Origin: Streptococcus mitis
GTDB taxonomy: Bacteria > Bacillota > Bacilli > Lactobacillales > Streptococcaceae
NCBI RefSeq assembly: GCF_009496285.1
Contig: NZ_WIJK01000008.1
Coordinates: 17,271-81,270 of the forward strand
Length of the DNA: 64,000 bases
Direction of reading: 5' to 3'
Position 1 is the stretch's first letter, and each line of letters begins with the position of its first letter. The notes beneath the pieces were generated by a model that made no database searches, had not been told where the DNA came from, and saw nothing but the letters and a program-made list of their open reading frames with translations. Positions 16,693 to 27,531 of this stretch are shown here, piece by piece. A program made the position numbers and the translations under genes.

Positions 16693-19089
16693 TTATAAAA
16701 ACTGTTGCGGTTCGTGATCAATACTGAGACGAAGTTCGCTATTTTCCCGTTCTTGTGTCAAAGCCAAGACCTGGTTAAGGGTTGGACCAAGCTCATCTTC
16801 TAAACGGTATTTAATTAAAATCTGATAATGATAGAGGTTATGCGTACGAGCAATCGGTTTAGGGGTCGGTCCTAGGATTTTACTAGCATCCGACAAACCA
16901 GACCTCAAAATACCCATGACTTGATAAGCACGTCTCAGAACCTCTTCCTCTTTTTTATGAGACAAGGTAATCCCAATAGTGAAATAATAAGGCGGGTAAC
17001 CCAACTGACGTCTGATACCCATTTCATAGGCATAGAAACCTTCGTAGTCCTGATCCTTGGCGAAGCGAATGGCATAATGCTGAGGATTGTAAGACTGGAT
17101 CAAGACCTGCCCAGCTTTTTCAGCCCTTCCTGCTCGTCCTGCCACCTGGGTCAAGAGTTGAAAGGTTCTCTCAGAAGAACGAAAATCAGGTAGATTCAAG
17201 GCAGTATCCGCATTGAGGACACCAACAAGGGTTACATCGGGAAAATCCAAACCCTTGGCAATCATCTGGGTTCCCAGAAGAATATCCGCTTCACCCTTGC
17301 CAAACTGCTCAAGAAGTGCTTGGTGACTACCTTTTTTGCGAGTTGTATCCACATCCATGCGCAGAATACGTGCCTCTGGAAAGAGTTCAGCTAGTTCATC
17401 ATAGGCCTTCTGAGTTCCTGTTCCATAGTAACGAATACTGCGACTCTGACAGTTGGGACAGACATGAGGAATTTCTTTGGAAAAACCACAATAATGACAG
17501 TTCATAGTCTTGGTATCCATGTGCAGCGTCAGAGAAATATCACAGTTCGGACAGGTATCCACGGTCCCACATTCTCGACACATGACAAAACTAGAATAGC
17601 CACGGCGGTTGAGCATGAGAACAACCTGCTCTTTTTTAGCCAATCGATCTTGTATTGCCTCAATCAGTGGTGGTGTAAAGTTGGACGTTTCATTCTGCCC
17701 AATATAATCACGGAAGTCAATCAGTTGAACCTCAGGAATACTTGCTAAAGGATTGGCCCGTTGCGTCAGGCGTAGATGTTGATAAACACCCTTACCAGCA
17801 CGCGCACGACTTTCTAAACTCGGCGTTGCAGAACCAAGGACTAATGCTGCTTGATTGTACTGTGCTCGTAAACCAGCCACATCTCTAGCATGATAACGCG
17901 GATTGCTGTCTTGCTTGTAGCTAGCCTCGTGCTCTTCATCGATAATGATAACACCTAGATTTTTCAAAGGTGCAAAAATAGCAGACCTGGCCCCAACCAC
18001 TACCTGGGCTTCTCCACGCTCCACCTTGCGCCATTCATCGTACTTTTCACCATTTGACAAGCCAGAGTGGAGAATGGCGACTTTATCTCCAAATCGAGCA
18101 ATAAAGCGCTCGGTCATTTGAGGTGTCAGAGAGATTTCCGGAACTAGAACAATCGCTGTTTTTCCCATATCCAAGGCCCCTTGGATAATCTGCAAGTAAA
18201 CCTCTGTTTTCCCACTACCTGTGATTCCTTGAAGAAGAAAAGGAGGATGTTTCTTTCCAATCGCTCCAACAACCGCCTCACAGGCTTCTTTTTGTTCTGG
18301 ATTTAACTCTAAGGATTGGCTAGCCTCAATGCCTTCAAAATAAGCCGCTGAACGTTGGACTTCCTTTTGCACGATGCTGATAGCACCATGTTCCACAAAG
18401 AAATTAACTTGTTCACGTGAGTAATGTTCTAACAAATCAGCCAAAGGAACTGTTTCAGGATGTACTAATAAGTATTCTCGCAGTTCCAATTTCTTCTTGG
18501 CACGATTTGAAATTTCTAGCTTTTCTAACTGTTCAAGATGAACTTCAACCCAAGACTGCATCTTAACCTTCTTCTGATCCACAGCCTGGTACTCTAGTTT
18601 TAAAAGCCCTTTTCGAGTCAATCGCATCATCTCAGCCTGCTTTTCTAAGTCTAGAGATGAAAATGCTAGAGACTCCTGTGAACCGAATAAGCGTTCTCTA
18701 TCTTCTTGACTTAAGCCTTCCAGAGGATAGAGGATCTTATCATAGCTAGAGTTCAAAAATCCAGGGAGCATAGCTTTTAGAATGGAAATTTTGTAGGAGA
18801 AGACTGATTTACGTAACTCCTCTGCTAGCCAGAGTTGTTCCTCTGTTAAAACTGGAGAAAAGTCAAGTACCTCGGCAATCTCTTTCAAATCTTCGTCTGC
18901 CACATCTGCATCAGATTGAGACTCCATTCCAAGAACAATACCCTGAATCAAGCGATTGGCCTTCCCAAAAGGTACATGAACTCGCATGCCAACTTCCAGC
19001 ATCCCCTCAAATTCCTCAGGAATTTTGTAGCTATAGGGCTGGTCTGTCTGCATCAAGGGAACATCCACAATGATTTTTGCAATAGCCAT
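16693..19089 (-). CDS. priA: Primosomal replication restart helicase PriA
   Basis: 3'-5' helicase that reloads the replisome at stalled forks. 798 residues: N-terminal DNA-binding domain, winged helix, helicase core with Walker A GITGSGKTEVYL (near 291) and DEEH box IIIDEEHEASYK (near 384), and an inserted zinc-binding module with cysteine pairs CRECG, CPNCD, CHYCG and CPNCQ. The late motif QMIAKGLDFPDVTLVGVL is intact. It lies between rpoZ and fmt in the conserved order. Confidence 0.96.
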   Translation of the reverse strand: MAIAKIIVDVPLMQTDQPYSYKIPEEFEGMLEVGMRVHVPFGKANRLIQGIVLGMESQSDADVADEDLKEIAEVLDFSPVLTEEQLWLAEELRKSVFSYKISILKAMLPGFLNSSYDKILYPLEGLSQEDRERLFGSQESLAFSSLDLEKQAEMMRLTRKGLLKLEYQAVDQKKVKMQSWVEVHLEQLEKLEISNRAKKKLELREYLLVHPETVPLADLLEHYSREQVNFFVEHGAISIVQKEVQRSAAYFEGIEASQSLELNPEQKEACEAVVGAIGKKHPPFLLQGITGSGKTEVYLQIIQGALDMGKTAIVLVPEISLTPQMTERFIARFGDKVAILHSGLSNGEKYDEWRKVERGEAQVVVGARSAIFAPLKNLGVIIIDEEHEASYKQDSNPRYHARDVAGLRAQYNQAALVLGSATPSLESRARAGKGVYQHLRLTQRANPLASIPEVQLIDFRDYIGQNETSNFTPPLIEAIQDRLAKKEQVVLMLNRRGYSSFVMCRECGTVDTCPNCDISLTLHMDTKTMNCHYCGFSKEIPHVCPNCQSRSIRYYGTGTQKAYDELAELFPEARILRMDVDTTRKKGSHQALLEQFGKGEADILLGTQMIAKGLDFPDVTLVGVLNADTALNLPDFRSSERTFQLLTQVAGRAGRAEKAGQVLIQSYNPQHYAIRFAKDQDYEGFYAYEMGIRRQLGYPPYYFTIGITLSHKKEEEVLRRAYQVMGILRSGLSDASKILGPTPKPIARTHNLYHYQILIKYRLEDELGPTLNQVLALTQERENSELRLSIDHEPQQFL

Positions 19090-19146
19090 ATCCTCACCTC
19101 CTTCTCTTCTTAAATCCTTTTAATTAATTGAGTATTCTTGCAATAG

Positions 19147-19175
19147 AAAAAATAAGATTGAGTCCCCCCAACCTT
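19147..19175 (-). terminator. Weak terminator after rpoZ
   Basis: Minus strand AAGGTTG-GGGGGACT-CAATCTT then TTATTTTTT. The seven-base stem contains one G-T pair and overlaps the rpoZ stop. It would partly separate rpoZ from priA. Confidence 0.45.
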
Positions 19176-19488
19176 AAATTTTTTCACCTTCTTCTTTTTC
19201 TTTCGCGATTTGCTCTTTGATTTTCTTTTCTTCTTCTTCTTTCAATCGTCTTTCTTCTTCGATACGACGACGAACAGCTTCGCGTTTTCCTTCTGGATCT
19301 GGATGGATGGTTACATTCCCTGATTCAATTTCTTCCAAGGCACGAAGAGTAGATTTCTCAGATTTAAATTCTTGAGTTGGAGGTGCTCCAGCTTCTAATT
19401 CGTGAGCACGTTTTGCTTCCAAGATTACGAGTGAATATTTTGATGGTACCTTGTCAAGTAAGGTATCGATAGAGGGTTTAAGCATCAT
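19174..19488 (-). CDS. rpoZ: RNA polymerase omega subunit
   Basis: 104-residue omega subunit that helps assemble beta' into RNA polymerase. The conserved N-terminal segment [20 protein letters not shown] and KRAHELEAG match; the C-terminal tail is a highly charged Glu/Lys helix typical of streptococci. Two adjacent ATG codons are possible starts. It follows gmk by 24 bases. Confidence 0.95.
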   Translation of the reverse strand: MMLKPSIDTLLDKVPSKYSLVILEAKRAHELEAGAPPTQEFKSEKSTLRALEEIESGNVTIHPDPEGKREAVRRRIEEERRLKEEEEKKIKEQIAKEKEEGEKI

Positions 19489-19512
19489 TTGTTTGTACCT
19501 GTTTTCTATAGT

Positions 19513-20196
<684 letters not shown>

Positions 20197-20240
20197 CTAA
20201 AGCCATTTCTGCACACTACAATCTTTCTATCTAGTGTAAC

Positions 20241-20266
20241 AAAAAAGCAGTAATTTTTCAACTGCT
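20241..20266 (-). terminator. Terminator of rny
   Basis: Minus strand AGCAGT-tgaaaaatt-ACTGCT followed by TTTTTT, ten bases after the rny stop. Confidence 0.75.
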
Positions 20267-20275
20267 CTTTCTTAT

Positions 20276-21889
20276 TTATTTTGCATAATCAACTGCACGA
20301 AGTTCACGAATCACGGTTACCTTAATATTTCCTGGATAATCGAGATTGTTTTCGATTTTCTCACGAACTTTATGAGCCAAGATTGTGACCTTGTCGTCCT
20401 TGATTTGACCTGGGTTTACCATGATACGGATTTCACGACCTGCTTGAAGGGCAAAGCTATTTTGAACACCTTCAAAGCTATTAGCAATTTCCTCTAAATC
20501 ATGGAGACGTTTGATGTAGCTTTCAAGTGATTCACTACGAGCTCCTGGACGGGCAGCACTCAAGGCATCCGCCGCAGCAACGATCACTGCAATCACACTC
20601 TCAGGTTCTACATCTCCGTGGTGACTGGCAATAGTATTAACCACAACTGGGTGTTCCTTGTACTTGCGAGCCAATTCTGTACCAATCTCAACGTGGCTGC
20701 CTTCTACCTCACGGTCAATGGCTTTACCAATATCGTGGAGGAATCCCGCACGACGGGCAAGTGCGGCATTTTCACCAAGTTCGCTGGCCATGATACCAGC
20801 CAACTTAGCCACTTCAATCGAATGACGCAAGACATTTTGTCCGTATGACGTACGGAACTGCAGGCGACCCATGATCTTCATCAAGTCTGGGTGAAGGTTC
20901 GGTGCACCAATCTCATAGGCTGCAGCTTCACCATATTCACGAATCTTGTTATCAATCTCTTGACGATTTTTCTCAACCAACTCTTCGATACGAGCTGGGT
21001 GAATACGTCCATCCTTAAGCAAGGTTTCCATAGTCATACGGGCAATCTCGCGACGGATAGGATCAAAACCTGACAAGGTTACCACTTCTGGCGTATCATC
21101 AATGATGACATCAACCCCTGTCAAACTTTCAAAAGTACGGATGTTACGACCTTCACGACCAATGATACGACCTTTCATCGTATCATCAGGCAGATGAACC
21201 GTAGAGTTGGTAGACTCAGCCACATACTCACCAGCAATTCTCTGCATAGCTTGGGACAAGATGTCCTTAGCCAATTTGTCTGAACGTTCCTTAACTTCTT
21301 GCTCAGCCTCACGAATGCGACTAGCAATTTCCTTAGTCAAGTTTTCCTCTGTCTGGGCCAAGATAATGTCTTTTGCTTCCGACTGAGTCAGAGTTCCAAT
21401 ACGCTCTAGTTCAGCTTGCTTTTGTTTCTCAATTTCTTCTAGTTGCTCTTCACGTACATCAAGGTTTTTTGCTCTATCAGAAATACTTTGTTCTTTTTGT
21501 TCAAGTGTTTTTTCTTTGTTCGTCAAATTGTCATCTTTACGATCAAGACTGCTAGCACGTTCGGTCAAACGACTTTCGATCTGCTTGAGTTCTTGACGTT
21601 CTGATTTAAATTCAGCGTCCACTTCTTCACGGTATTTTCTGGCTTCTTCTTTGGCCTCCAATAGTGCTTCTTTTTTAAGAGACTTGCTTTCGCTCTTAGC
21701 TTCATTGAGTAATAAATCCGCTTCGCGCTCAGCTTGTCCTCGTAAATTAGTTGCTTCTTGTTCAGCATTTAAAAGCATCAGCTCTGCAGCCTCTTGTGAT
21801 GATTTCATCTTGACTGAGATGCTGACATATCCAATGACTAAACCAATGATGACGGCAAAAACAACGATAACAATCGCCATAATTTCCAT
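20276..21889 (-). CDS. rny: Ribonuclease Y
   Basis: Membrane-anchored endoribonuclease that starts mRNA decay in Firmicutes. 537 residues: N-terminal membrane helix ([17 protein letters not shown]), a long Glu/Lys-rich coiled coil (about 30-205), a KH domain around [15 protein letters not shown], and an HD domain with [10 protein letters not shown] and SHHGD carrying the metal ligands. GAGGT seven bases upstream supports the ATG at 21889. Confidence 0.96.
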   Translation of the reverse strand: MEIMAIVIVVFAVIIGLVIGYVSISVKMKSSQEAAELMLLNAEQEATNLRGQAEREADLLLNEAKSESKSLKKEALLEAKEEARKYREEVDAEFKSERQELKQIESRLTERASSLDRKDDNLTNKEKTLEQKEQSISDRAKNLDVREEQLEEIEKQKQAELERIGTLTQSEAKDIILAQTEENLTKEIASRIREAEQEVKERSDKLAKDILSQAMQRIAGEYVAESTNSTVHLPDDTMKGRIIGREGRNIRTFESLTGVDVIIDDTPEVVTLSGFDPIRREIARMTMETLLKDGRIHPARIEELVEKNRQEIDNKIREYGEAAAYEIGAPNLHPDLMKIMGRLQFRTSYGQNVLRHSIEVAKLAGIMASELGENAALARRAGFLHDIGKAIDREVEGSHVEIGTELARKYKEHPVVVNTIASHHGDVEPESVIAVIVAAADALSAARPGARSESLESYIKRLHDLEEIANSFEGVQNSFALQAGREIRIMVNPGQIKDDKVTILAHKVREKIENNLDYPGNIKVTVIRELRAVDYAK

Positions 21890-22083
21890 GTTTTTACCTC
21901 AATTTATTTGTTTATCCGAATGATATGCATTCTTATACATTCTACCATAAAAAATCATTTTTAACAAACCTTAATTTGAAGTTGTTTTGGTCATTTCAAG
22001 GTTAAAAATCCTTATTTTCCCTAATAAAATAGGCTATTCTCCCTAAGTAAATTTTTAAAGATTTTTTTAGAAAAAAATAAGTT

Positions 22084-22107
22084 AAAAAGCCTACCTTTCA
22101 GTAGACT
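22084..22107 (-). terminator. Terminator after yoeB
   Basis: Minus strand AAGTCTAC-TGAAAG-GTAGGCTT followed by TTT, overlapping the yoeB stop. A near copy follows tmcAL at 22726-22750. Confidence 0.75.
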
Positions 22108-22361
22108 TAATAATGATCTTTAAAGGATAAGAAAGCGACGCTATCTGCATCCATCATGTAAATCAAGCAATTTTCTGCTTCAATACGACGTGACCAAGCT
22201 CCTTGGTAATCATACTTGAGCGGTTCTGGTTTACCAATTCCTGTAAAAGGGTCGCGTTGAATATCCTTGATTAGTTTATTGATTCTTTTCAATGTTTTCT
22301 TATCTTGGTTTTGCCAGTAGCAATAATCCGCCCAGGCATCTTCTGTAAACTTGAGTAGCAT
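22107..22361 (-). CDS. yoeB: Toxin YoeB (Txe family endoribonuclease)
   Basis: 84-residue RelE-superfamily toxin that cuts mRNA at the ribosomal A site. Family features are WADYCYWQNQDKKTLKRINKL, PFTGIGKPEPLKY, WSRRI and a C-terminal His-Tyr (KDHY) with the catalytic His/Tyr. It follows its antitoxin by three bases. Confidence 0.92.
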   Translation of the reverse strand: MLLKFTEDAWADYCYWQNQDKKTLKRINKLIKDIQRDPFTGIGKPEPLKYDYQGAWSRRIEAENCLIYMMDADSVAFLSFKDHY

Positions 22362-22364
22362 CCA

Positions 22365-22619
22365 TCACTCCTCTATCACATGCACCTGAGTATGTCCTGC
22401 ACGAACTTGGGACATTCCTCGCAAGACCTTGTCAGAAAGCTCCTTATTCTGAGCAATTCTCAAGGTTTCTTGAATACTATCCCACTCACTCTTTGAAAGA
22501 ACTACAATGTCTTCATCAGGATTTTTATTAACTACTGTCAAAGGCTCAAACTCATCGTTTACCTTCTTCATATAGTCCTTTAAATGATTTCGGAATGTTG
22601 AGTAAAGAACTGCTTCCAT
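22365..22619 (-). CDS. yefM: Antitoxin YefM/Axe (Phd/YefM family)
   Basis: 84-residue antitoxin that neutralises YoeB and represses the operon. The N-terminal Phd/YefM fold (AVLYSTFRNHLKDYMKKV, VVLSKSEWDSIQET) binds DNA; the C-terminal tail binds the toxin. I choose the ATG at 22619, seven bases after GAGGT; upstream in-frame ATGs at 22625 or earlier sit on or before that site. A palindromic operator precedes the promoter. Confidence 0.92.
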   Translation of the reverse strand: MEAVLYSTFRNHLKDYMKKVNDEFEPLTVVNKNPDEDIVVLSKSEWDSIQETLRIAQNKELSDKVLRGMSQVRAGHTQVHVIEE

Positions 22620-22649
22620 AACCATACCTCGTTTTACCTCTATTCCATT

Positions 22650-22690
22650 ATTATACACGAAAAGAAAAAATTGTCAGGAACTTGTACAAG
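22650..22690 (-). promoter_or_regulatory. yefM-yoeB promoter and operator palindrome
   Basis: Minus strand -35 CTGACA (22677-22672), 16-base spacer, -10 TATAAT (22655-22650). The perfect palindrome cttgtacaag at 22681-22690 lies just upstream of the -35 and is the likely YefM(-YoeB) operator. Confidence 0.65.
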
Positions 22691-22725
22691 ATTTTTTCCT
22701 TTCTTTCTATTTATTCGAAAAAAAC

Positions 22726-22750
22726 AAAAAAGCCTACCTCAAAGTAGACT
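22726..22750 (-). terminator. Terminator after tmcAL
   Basis: Minus strand AGTCTAC-TTTGAG-GTAGGCT followed by TTTTTTG, starting at the tmcAL stop. It is almost the same sequence as the terminator after yoeB. Confidence 0.75.
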
Positions 22751-23847
22751 CAGTTTGATTCGATTTTAATTGGCACTCGACCAAAATTCTGCTCTAAGAG
22801 ATTGGGATTTCCTAGTTGGTAGACTTGATCTGCCTTTTGAGTCATAGCATCCCAGGGTTCTTTACCGATGCGACTAACTAGCTGGACTTGGTCTTTCAGA
22901 GATTTGAGATGTTGTCTGCCTTTTTCTGTAAAGCCAAAGACATGTATGCCTTCTGGTAAGTCGCTTTCTCTAGCCTGGACCAAGATATAGGTCAAAAGTC
23001 GTCGTACACGAGCCTTGGTGTATCGTTTGGTGGCAACTGCCTCTACCAACTCTTCCACAGACTGAGCTATCTTTATAGCATCCTTGATGCGCACCGCCAT
23101 TTCTTGATTGACCTGATAAATGTTAGTTAGGTCAGGATTTGACAAAATTTGATAGCAGAGCAAGGGAAAATAGTTATCCCAGCTCACCTTACCAGCATTT
23201 TTAAAGATTTCAACCGAAGGCATAAAACGTTCTAAGAAATTTTGATCATTTTGATGTTGACGAAGAGCTGTCGCTGAGGCAAAGTCCACATCCTTGTCCA
23301 CAGAATGATAACCTGCTCCCTGACGTTGAATTGGATGAAGTTTGATGTTGCGCCCCGCGACTGCCTTGGCATAGGCGAGAGCAAGAACATGATTGGGCGT
23401 ATCACCAGAAAAATCAAGACCTGCAAACTCCTTCCACATAGCTTGGTTTTTCTGGGGATAAGAAAGAGAATCAGGTAAGTTTTCCATGAAAAGTTCCATC
23501 TCTTGACCACGTTCTGAGTATAGGGCAGTAATTTTCTGATAATCCAGAACTTCCTCTGTCCCAAAGGCTAAGGTATCAATTCCCAAACGAGCCAAGATAG
23601 CCACTGCACCTTGGCCGAAAAAATCCGCCGCTTGGACACTGACTAAAAAGGGCAATTCCACGACCAAATCCGCGCCATGTTCCAGCGCCATCTGCGCCCG
23701 TGTCCACTTATCCACGATAGCAGGCTCTCCACGCTGCATGAAATTCCCAGACATGGCAACGATTTTCAGTCCCTCTGCCTGTTCCAGCAGGTATTTATGT
23801 CCATTATGAAAGGGATTGAACTCCGCGATAATACCTGTAATGGTCAT
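22750..23847 (-). CDS. tmcAL: tRNA(Met) cytidine acetate ligase
   Basis: 365-residue member of the YlbM/TmcAL nucleotidyltransferase family, which uses ATP and acetate to make N4-acetylcytidine at the wobble base of elongator tRNA-Met. The HxGH motif is [11 protein letters not shown] (8-18), and a downstream [16 protein letters not shown] segment is typical. It is nine bases downstream of the methyltransferase gene and belongs to the yqeG-to-tmcAL run. Confidence 0.88.
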   Translation of the reverse strand: MTITGIIAEFNPFHNGHKYLLEQAEGLKIVAMSGNFMQRGEPAIVDKWTRAQMALEHGADLVVELPFLVSVQAADFFGQGAVAILARLGIDTLAFGTEEVLDYQKITALYSERGQEMELFMENLPDSLSYPQKNQAMWKEFAGLDFSGDTPNHVLALAYAKAVAGRNIKLHPIQRQGAGYHSVDKDVDFASATALRQHQNDQNFLERFMPSVEIFKNAGKVSWDNYFPLLCYQILSNPDLTNIYQVNQEMAVRIKDAIKIAQSVEELVEAVATKRYTKARVRRLLTYILVQARESDLPEGIHVFGFTEKGRQHLKSLKDQVQLVSRIGKEPWDAMTQKADQVYQLGNPNLLEQNFGRVPIKIESN

Positions 23848-23856
23848 GGTAATCTC

Positions 23857-24597
23857 CTACTTCTGTGCGACGAAAAACCAACGGGTACTGGTTTCTGTTG
23901 GCTCCTTGTCTTCAAAGTCCGCAAAGAGTTTAAAGGATTTAAAGCCAGCCTGCTCCAGCAAAATATCATAGGTCAAGACCTCATAAGTACGCTCTTCATG
24001 GACTTCATCATGACGACTAAAGGAACCGTCTGTCTCCTTGACAAAGAAGGTCAGTTCATGCACGATAGAATGTGGTGCTGCATCCTCATAGGTATCCCAA
24101 AGCATGGCAAAATCTTCCGCATTTTCATGATAAGAATAACCTGGAAAGACCTCATCAGTCTGGTAGGTCGAATGCACATCAAAGATAAAGACACCATCTT
24201 CATTGAGGGCATTATAGACTTCTTTAAAGACATCCCCTACTTCCACTTCATCCTGCATATAGCAGATAGAATCGGAATAGCAGGTCACAAAGTCGTATTT
24301 ACCTGCCTTGGACAAATCCAGCATATTACCTTCAATGAAATCAATCTTTTGCTTGGCTGAAGCCGCTCTCTTTTCGGCAATCTTCAACATATCCGCACTC
24401 AAATCAAGTCCAGTCACATCAAAACCAGCTTGCGAAAAGCGAACGGACTGGATCCCTGTCCCACAAGCCAATTCCAAAAGCTTCTTTCTGTCCTTGGTTT
24501 TAGGCAAATGGCGTAGCGAAAAGTCCGTCCATTTGTCATATAAACTATCATCCATGACCGCATCATAGACCGCCGCAAAAGTTTCATAAGTTGCCAT
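23857..24597 (-). CDS. Class I SAM-dependent methyltransferase
   Basis: 246-residue methyltransferase of unknown substrate. Motif I is LLELACGTGIQSVRFSQ with the acidic DLS end of strand 2, and the post-motif NMLDLS; YDFVTCYSDSICYM is the motif IV region. I choose the ATG beginning MATYETFAAVYD because conserved sequence starts there; upstream in-frame ATGs lack better ribosome sites. It is a conserved neighbour of rsfS and tmcAL in streptococci, which hints at an RNA or ribosome role, but that is only context. Confidence 0.85.
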   Translation of the reverse strand: MATYETFAAVYDAVMDDSLYDKWTDFSLRHLPKTKDRKKLLELACGTGIQSVRFSQAGFDVTGLDLSADMLKIAEKRAASAKQKIDFIEGNMLDLSKAGKYDFVTCYSDSICYMQDEVEVGDVFKEVYNALNEDGVFIFDVHSTYQTDEVFPGYSYHENAEDFAMLWDTYEDAAPHSIVHELTFFVKETDGSFSRHDEVHEERTYEVLTYDILLEQAGFKSFKLFADFEDKEPTETSTRWFFVAQK

Positions 24598-24677
24598 AAT
24601 CATGATACCAAGAGCGTCCATGGCAAACACCACTCGCCCTTTACCTTTCAATCAATTTTTCTAAAATAAGCAAATAA

Positions 24678-24701
24678 AACCCAGTTGACTGCAACTGAGT
24701 T
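24678..24701 (-). terminator. Terminator-like hairpin downstream of rsfS
   Basis: Minus strand AACTCAGTTG-CAGT-CAACTGGGTT (one wobble pair) followed by TTATTT, just beyond the BOX-like repeat. Confidence 0.6.
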
Positions 24702-24712
24702 CAATTGTAACG

Positions 24713-25222
<510 letters not shown>

Positions 25223-25234
25223 TTAATCCTCTTT

Positions 25235-25735
25235 CTAGAAAATATGTTTGTAATCTAGGACATCTGCAAAGCGCCCCTCCCAAATGCCCTCATAAAATTC
25301 ATTTATCGTTTCTGCTGGAATGTCATCGCCATCAAACGTTGTGCAAGTTCCTTCTGGAATAATAAGCTGATAGCCATATTCAAAGGCAACCTTGACAGAG
25401 GTATCCACACAATATTCTGTCTGCATACCACATAAAACTAATTTTTCAATCCCCTGTTTATCCAAGTATTCTTTTAAACCAGTTTCTTTGAAAATACTGT
25501 TATACTTCTTCTGAAAGACCTTTTCATTAGGTTTTCGACTTAAAAGCTCAGATAACTGCCAATCTTCTGATGTTTGAGCTTCAGAGTTCTCAATATGTTG
25601 AACATAAATAATTTCGATATTCTTGCTTCTAGCCTGGTTTTGTAAATAAGAAATTTTTTCCAATAGACTTTTTGTCTGAAACCCAGTTTCCACTAAAATA
25701 TTCTGAACATCAATGATTATAAAAGCCGTCTTCAT
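25235..25735 (-). CDS. Isochorismatase-family cysteine hydrolase
   Basis: 166-residue cysteine hydrolase. The catalytic triad is visible: Asp in FIIIDVQN (near 9), Lys in the central FQKKYNSIF region, and Cys in CGMQTEYCVD (near 133). The family hydrolyses amides such as nicotinamide, or vinyl ethers; the substrate is not shown here. The stop of yqeK abuts its start, in the nadD-yqeK run, so a nicotinamidase-like role is possible but unproven. Confidence 0.85.
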   Translation of the reverse strand: MKTAFIIIDVQNILVETGFQTKSLLEKISYLQNQARSKNIEIIYVQHIENSEAQTSEDWQLSELLSRKPNEKVFQKKYNSIFKETGLKEYLDKQGIEKLVLCGMQTEYCVDTSVKVAFEYGYQLIIPEGTCTTFDGDDIPAETINEFYEGIWEGRFADVLDYKHIF

Positions 25736-26329
25736 TTAGTCCTCTTTCAAATAGTGCACATAGGCGTTATAGGTTCCAAGGGTTTGGGGATAGATGGGGA
25801 ATCCCTGGTGAGCCAAATGCTCCACTGTGTGAGCTGTTTCGTAGGCCACCGCCTTATTAAGTGACAAACTTGCAATCTCACGCGCCACATCCACTCCTGG
25901 AAAGGTACGATTGTGCTCGATGTAGTCTGCGACGTAGATGACCTTATCTAGGTCCGTCATCTGGTCAGCCCCAACTGTATGGATTTCAATGGCTCGCAGG
26001 ATTTCTGAATCATGCAAATCCAAATCTTCCTGAATCTTGTAGATGCCAACCATGCCATGCCAGACATTATTGCCCCAGTTTTTGAGGTCAGGGTCTAGCT
26101 GATAACGATCAATCAAATCCAGAAATTCCTGATCTGACAGCTTTTTAGCATAGTCATGAAGAAGGCCTGCTAGACCTGCTTTCTCAACATCGACTCCAAA
26201 GCGCTGAGCCAGTTCTATGGCTGCACGCTCCACACCCAAGCAATGGGTTAAGCGTTTTTCAGGTAGAAGCTCTGCCATTTTTTCCAACAATTCCTCACGG
26301 GAACAGTTGATATAGTCTTGGTATGCCAT
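25736..26329 (-). CDS. yqeK: HD-domain Ap4A hydrolase YqeK
   Basis: 197-residue HD-family protein. YqeK proteins hydrolyse diadenosine tetraphosphate symmetrically to two ADP. Metal ligands are in [22 protein letters not shown] and WHGMVG. It overlaps the nadD stop by one base. Confidence 0.92.
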   Translation of the reverse strand: MAYQDYINCSREELLEKMAELLPEKRLTHCLGVERAAIELAQRFGVDVEKAGLAGLLHDYAKKLSDQEFLDLIDRYQLDPDLKNWGNNVWHGMVGIYKIQEDLDLHDSEILRAIEIHTVGADQMTDLDKVIYVADYIEHNRTFPGVDVAREIASLSLNKAVAYETAHTVEHLAHQGFPIYPQTLGTYNAYVHYLKED

Positions 26330-26958
26330 CAGTAAAGCCCTTCTTTCTCAATATAGTCTAGCACTGGTTTGGGTAGGAGAAAGTTAGGTTTTCGTCCTTG
26401 GGCAATGAAGTCACGCACCATACTAGACGAAATATCCATGAGAGGCACATCCACCCAGATAACTGGATAAGAAGTCCCTGCCTTGTAACGCGGACGTTGA
26501 ACCCCTACAAACTGAACTAGTTCCACCAACTCATCAATTCGGTACCACTTAGGCAAATAGTCTACCATATCGGCACCGATAATGAAATAGTAATCTGTAT
26601 CTGGATTCTTCTCTGTTAGAAGCTTCATGGTGTCGTAGGTGTAGGAAATCCCCTTACGCTCTAGCTCGATGGTCTCAATAGCTATACCTTCGATTCCATC
26701 AATCGCCAATTCTAACATCTTGAGGCGATGGTGTTCAGGAATGGTTTCCTTTTTATCTACGTGAGGTGGTTGGTATTCGGGCATGAGCAGAACCTGATCC
26801 AATCCCAACTGTTGGCGCACTTGATCTGCAACAATCAGATGGGCATTATGAACGGGATTAAAATTCCCTCCTAAAATACCGACTTGTTTCCGTTTTTTAT
26901 CCTTGATTTCTGGCTCTAACTCCACTTTCGTAAAGGGAGTTAATAATTCGATTGCCAT
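26329..26958 (-). CDS. nadD: Nicotinate-mononucleotide adenylyltransferase
   Basis: Transfers AMP to nicotinate mononucleotide in NAD synthesis. 209 residues with the nucleotidyltransferase motif [13 protein letters not shown], the FIIGADM segment and the C-terminal [10 protein letters not shown] (ISSTxxR-type). The N-terminal 25 residues before the first strand are a normal streptococcal extension. Confidence 0.95.
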   Translation of the reverse strand: MAIELLTPFTKVELEPEIKDKKRKQVGILGGNFNPVHNAHLIVADQVRQQLGLDQVLLMPEYQPPHVDKKETIPEHHRLKMLELAIDGIEGIAIETIELERKGISYTYDTMKLLTEKNPDTDYYFIIGADMVDYLPKWYRIDELVELVQFVGVQRPRYKAGTSYPVIWVDVPLMDISSSMVRDFIAQGRKPNFLLPKPVLDYIEKEGLY

Positions 26959-27009
26959 AGGTTAATCTCCTTTACTCTTCTGTAAAAACAGCTTTTGGGA
27001 GTATCGTTC

Positions 27010-27321
27010 TTAGATTTCTTTAACTTTTTTAGAAATCTTGCGATTTTCTTTTTTGCTTGATTGTTTATACAAAATCAAGATGCGTCCAATTTTTTGGACT
27101 GTATCCACACCGATTTCTTCTTCCAAGATTTCAGCTACTTCGTGGATATTCTCATCTGTGTTTTGCAAGAGTGTAACCTTGATCAATTCACGAGCATCAA
27201 GAGCCTGACGAACACTGGTTTTGATTTGGTCGTTGAGACCATTTTTCCCGATTTGGATAATGGGTTTGAGGGTGTGTGCCTGGCTGTTGAGGAAGGCACG
27301 TTGTTTCGATGTTAATGACAT
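27010..27321 (-). CDS. yhbY: Ribosome assembly RNA-binding protein YhbY
   Basis: 103-residue CRM-domain protein that binds pre-50S particles. The start reads SLTSKQRAFLNSQAHTL, and the loop QIGKNGLNDQI is the GxxG-like RNA-binding site. AAGGA precedes the ATG. It is separated from yqeH by a palindromic repeat. Confidence 0.93.
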   Translation of the reverse strand: MSLTSKQRAFLNSQAHTLKPIIQIGKNGLNDQIKTSVRQALDARELIKVTLLQNTDENIHEVAEILEEEIGVDTVQKIGRILILYKQSSKKENRKISKKVKEI

Positions 27322-27339
27322 ATTCTTTCTTCCTTTTTT

Positions 27340-27493
27340 GATAGTTATTTTAGGTGGTGAGGGACGGTCGGAACTAATTTTTCAATGATTTCATCTTTGA
27401 AAAATGGATTTCCTAACCTCACAATTGAGCCTAGGTCTCAATTGTGCCCCTTGCCAATCTAAAGATTGGCAAGACACCACGGCAATAACTATC
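27340..27493. repeat. Palindromic MITE-like element between yqeH and yhbY
   Basis: 154 bp bounded by 10-bp inverted repeats gatagttatt / aataactatc, with ggtggtg / caccac nested inside. It holds three stems: atttttcaa/ttgaaaaat (27377-27405), cacaattgag/ctcaattgtg (27420-27446) and ttgccaatct/agattggcaa (27451-27472). No coding frame. It resembles small palindromic repeats of streptococci but is not the same as the BOX-like element at 24713. Confidence 0.65.
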
Positions 27494-27531
27494 TTTTTAT
27501 GAGCTCACTTTGTTCGCTCGGTGATTTTATT

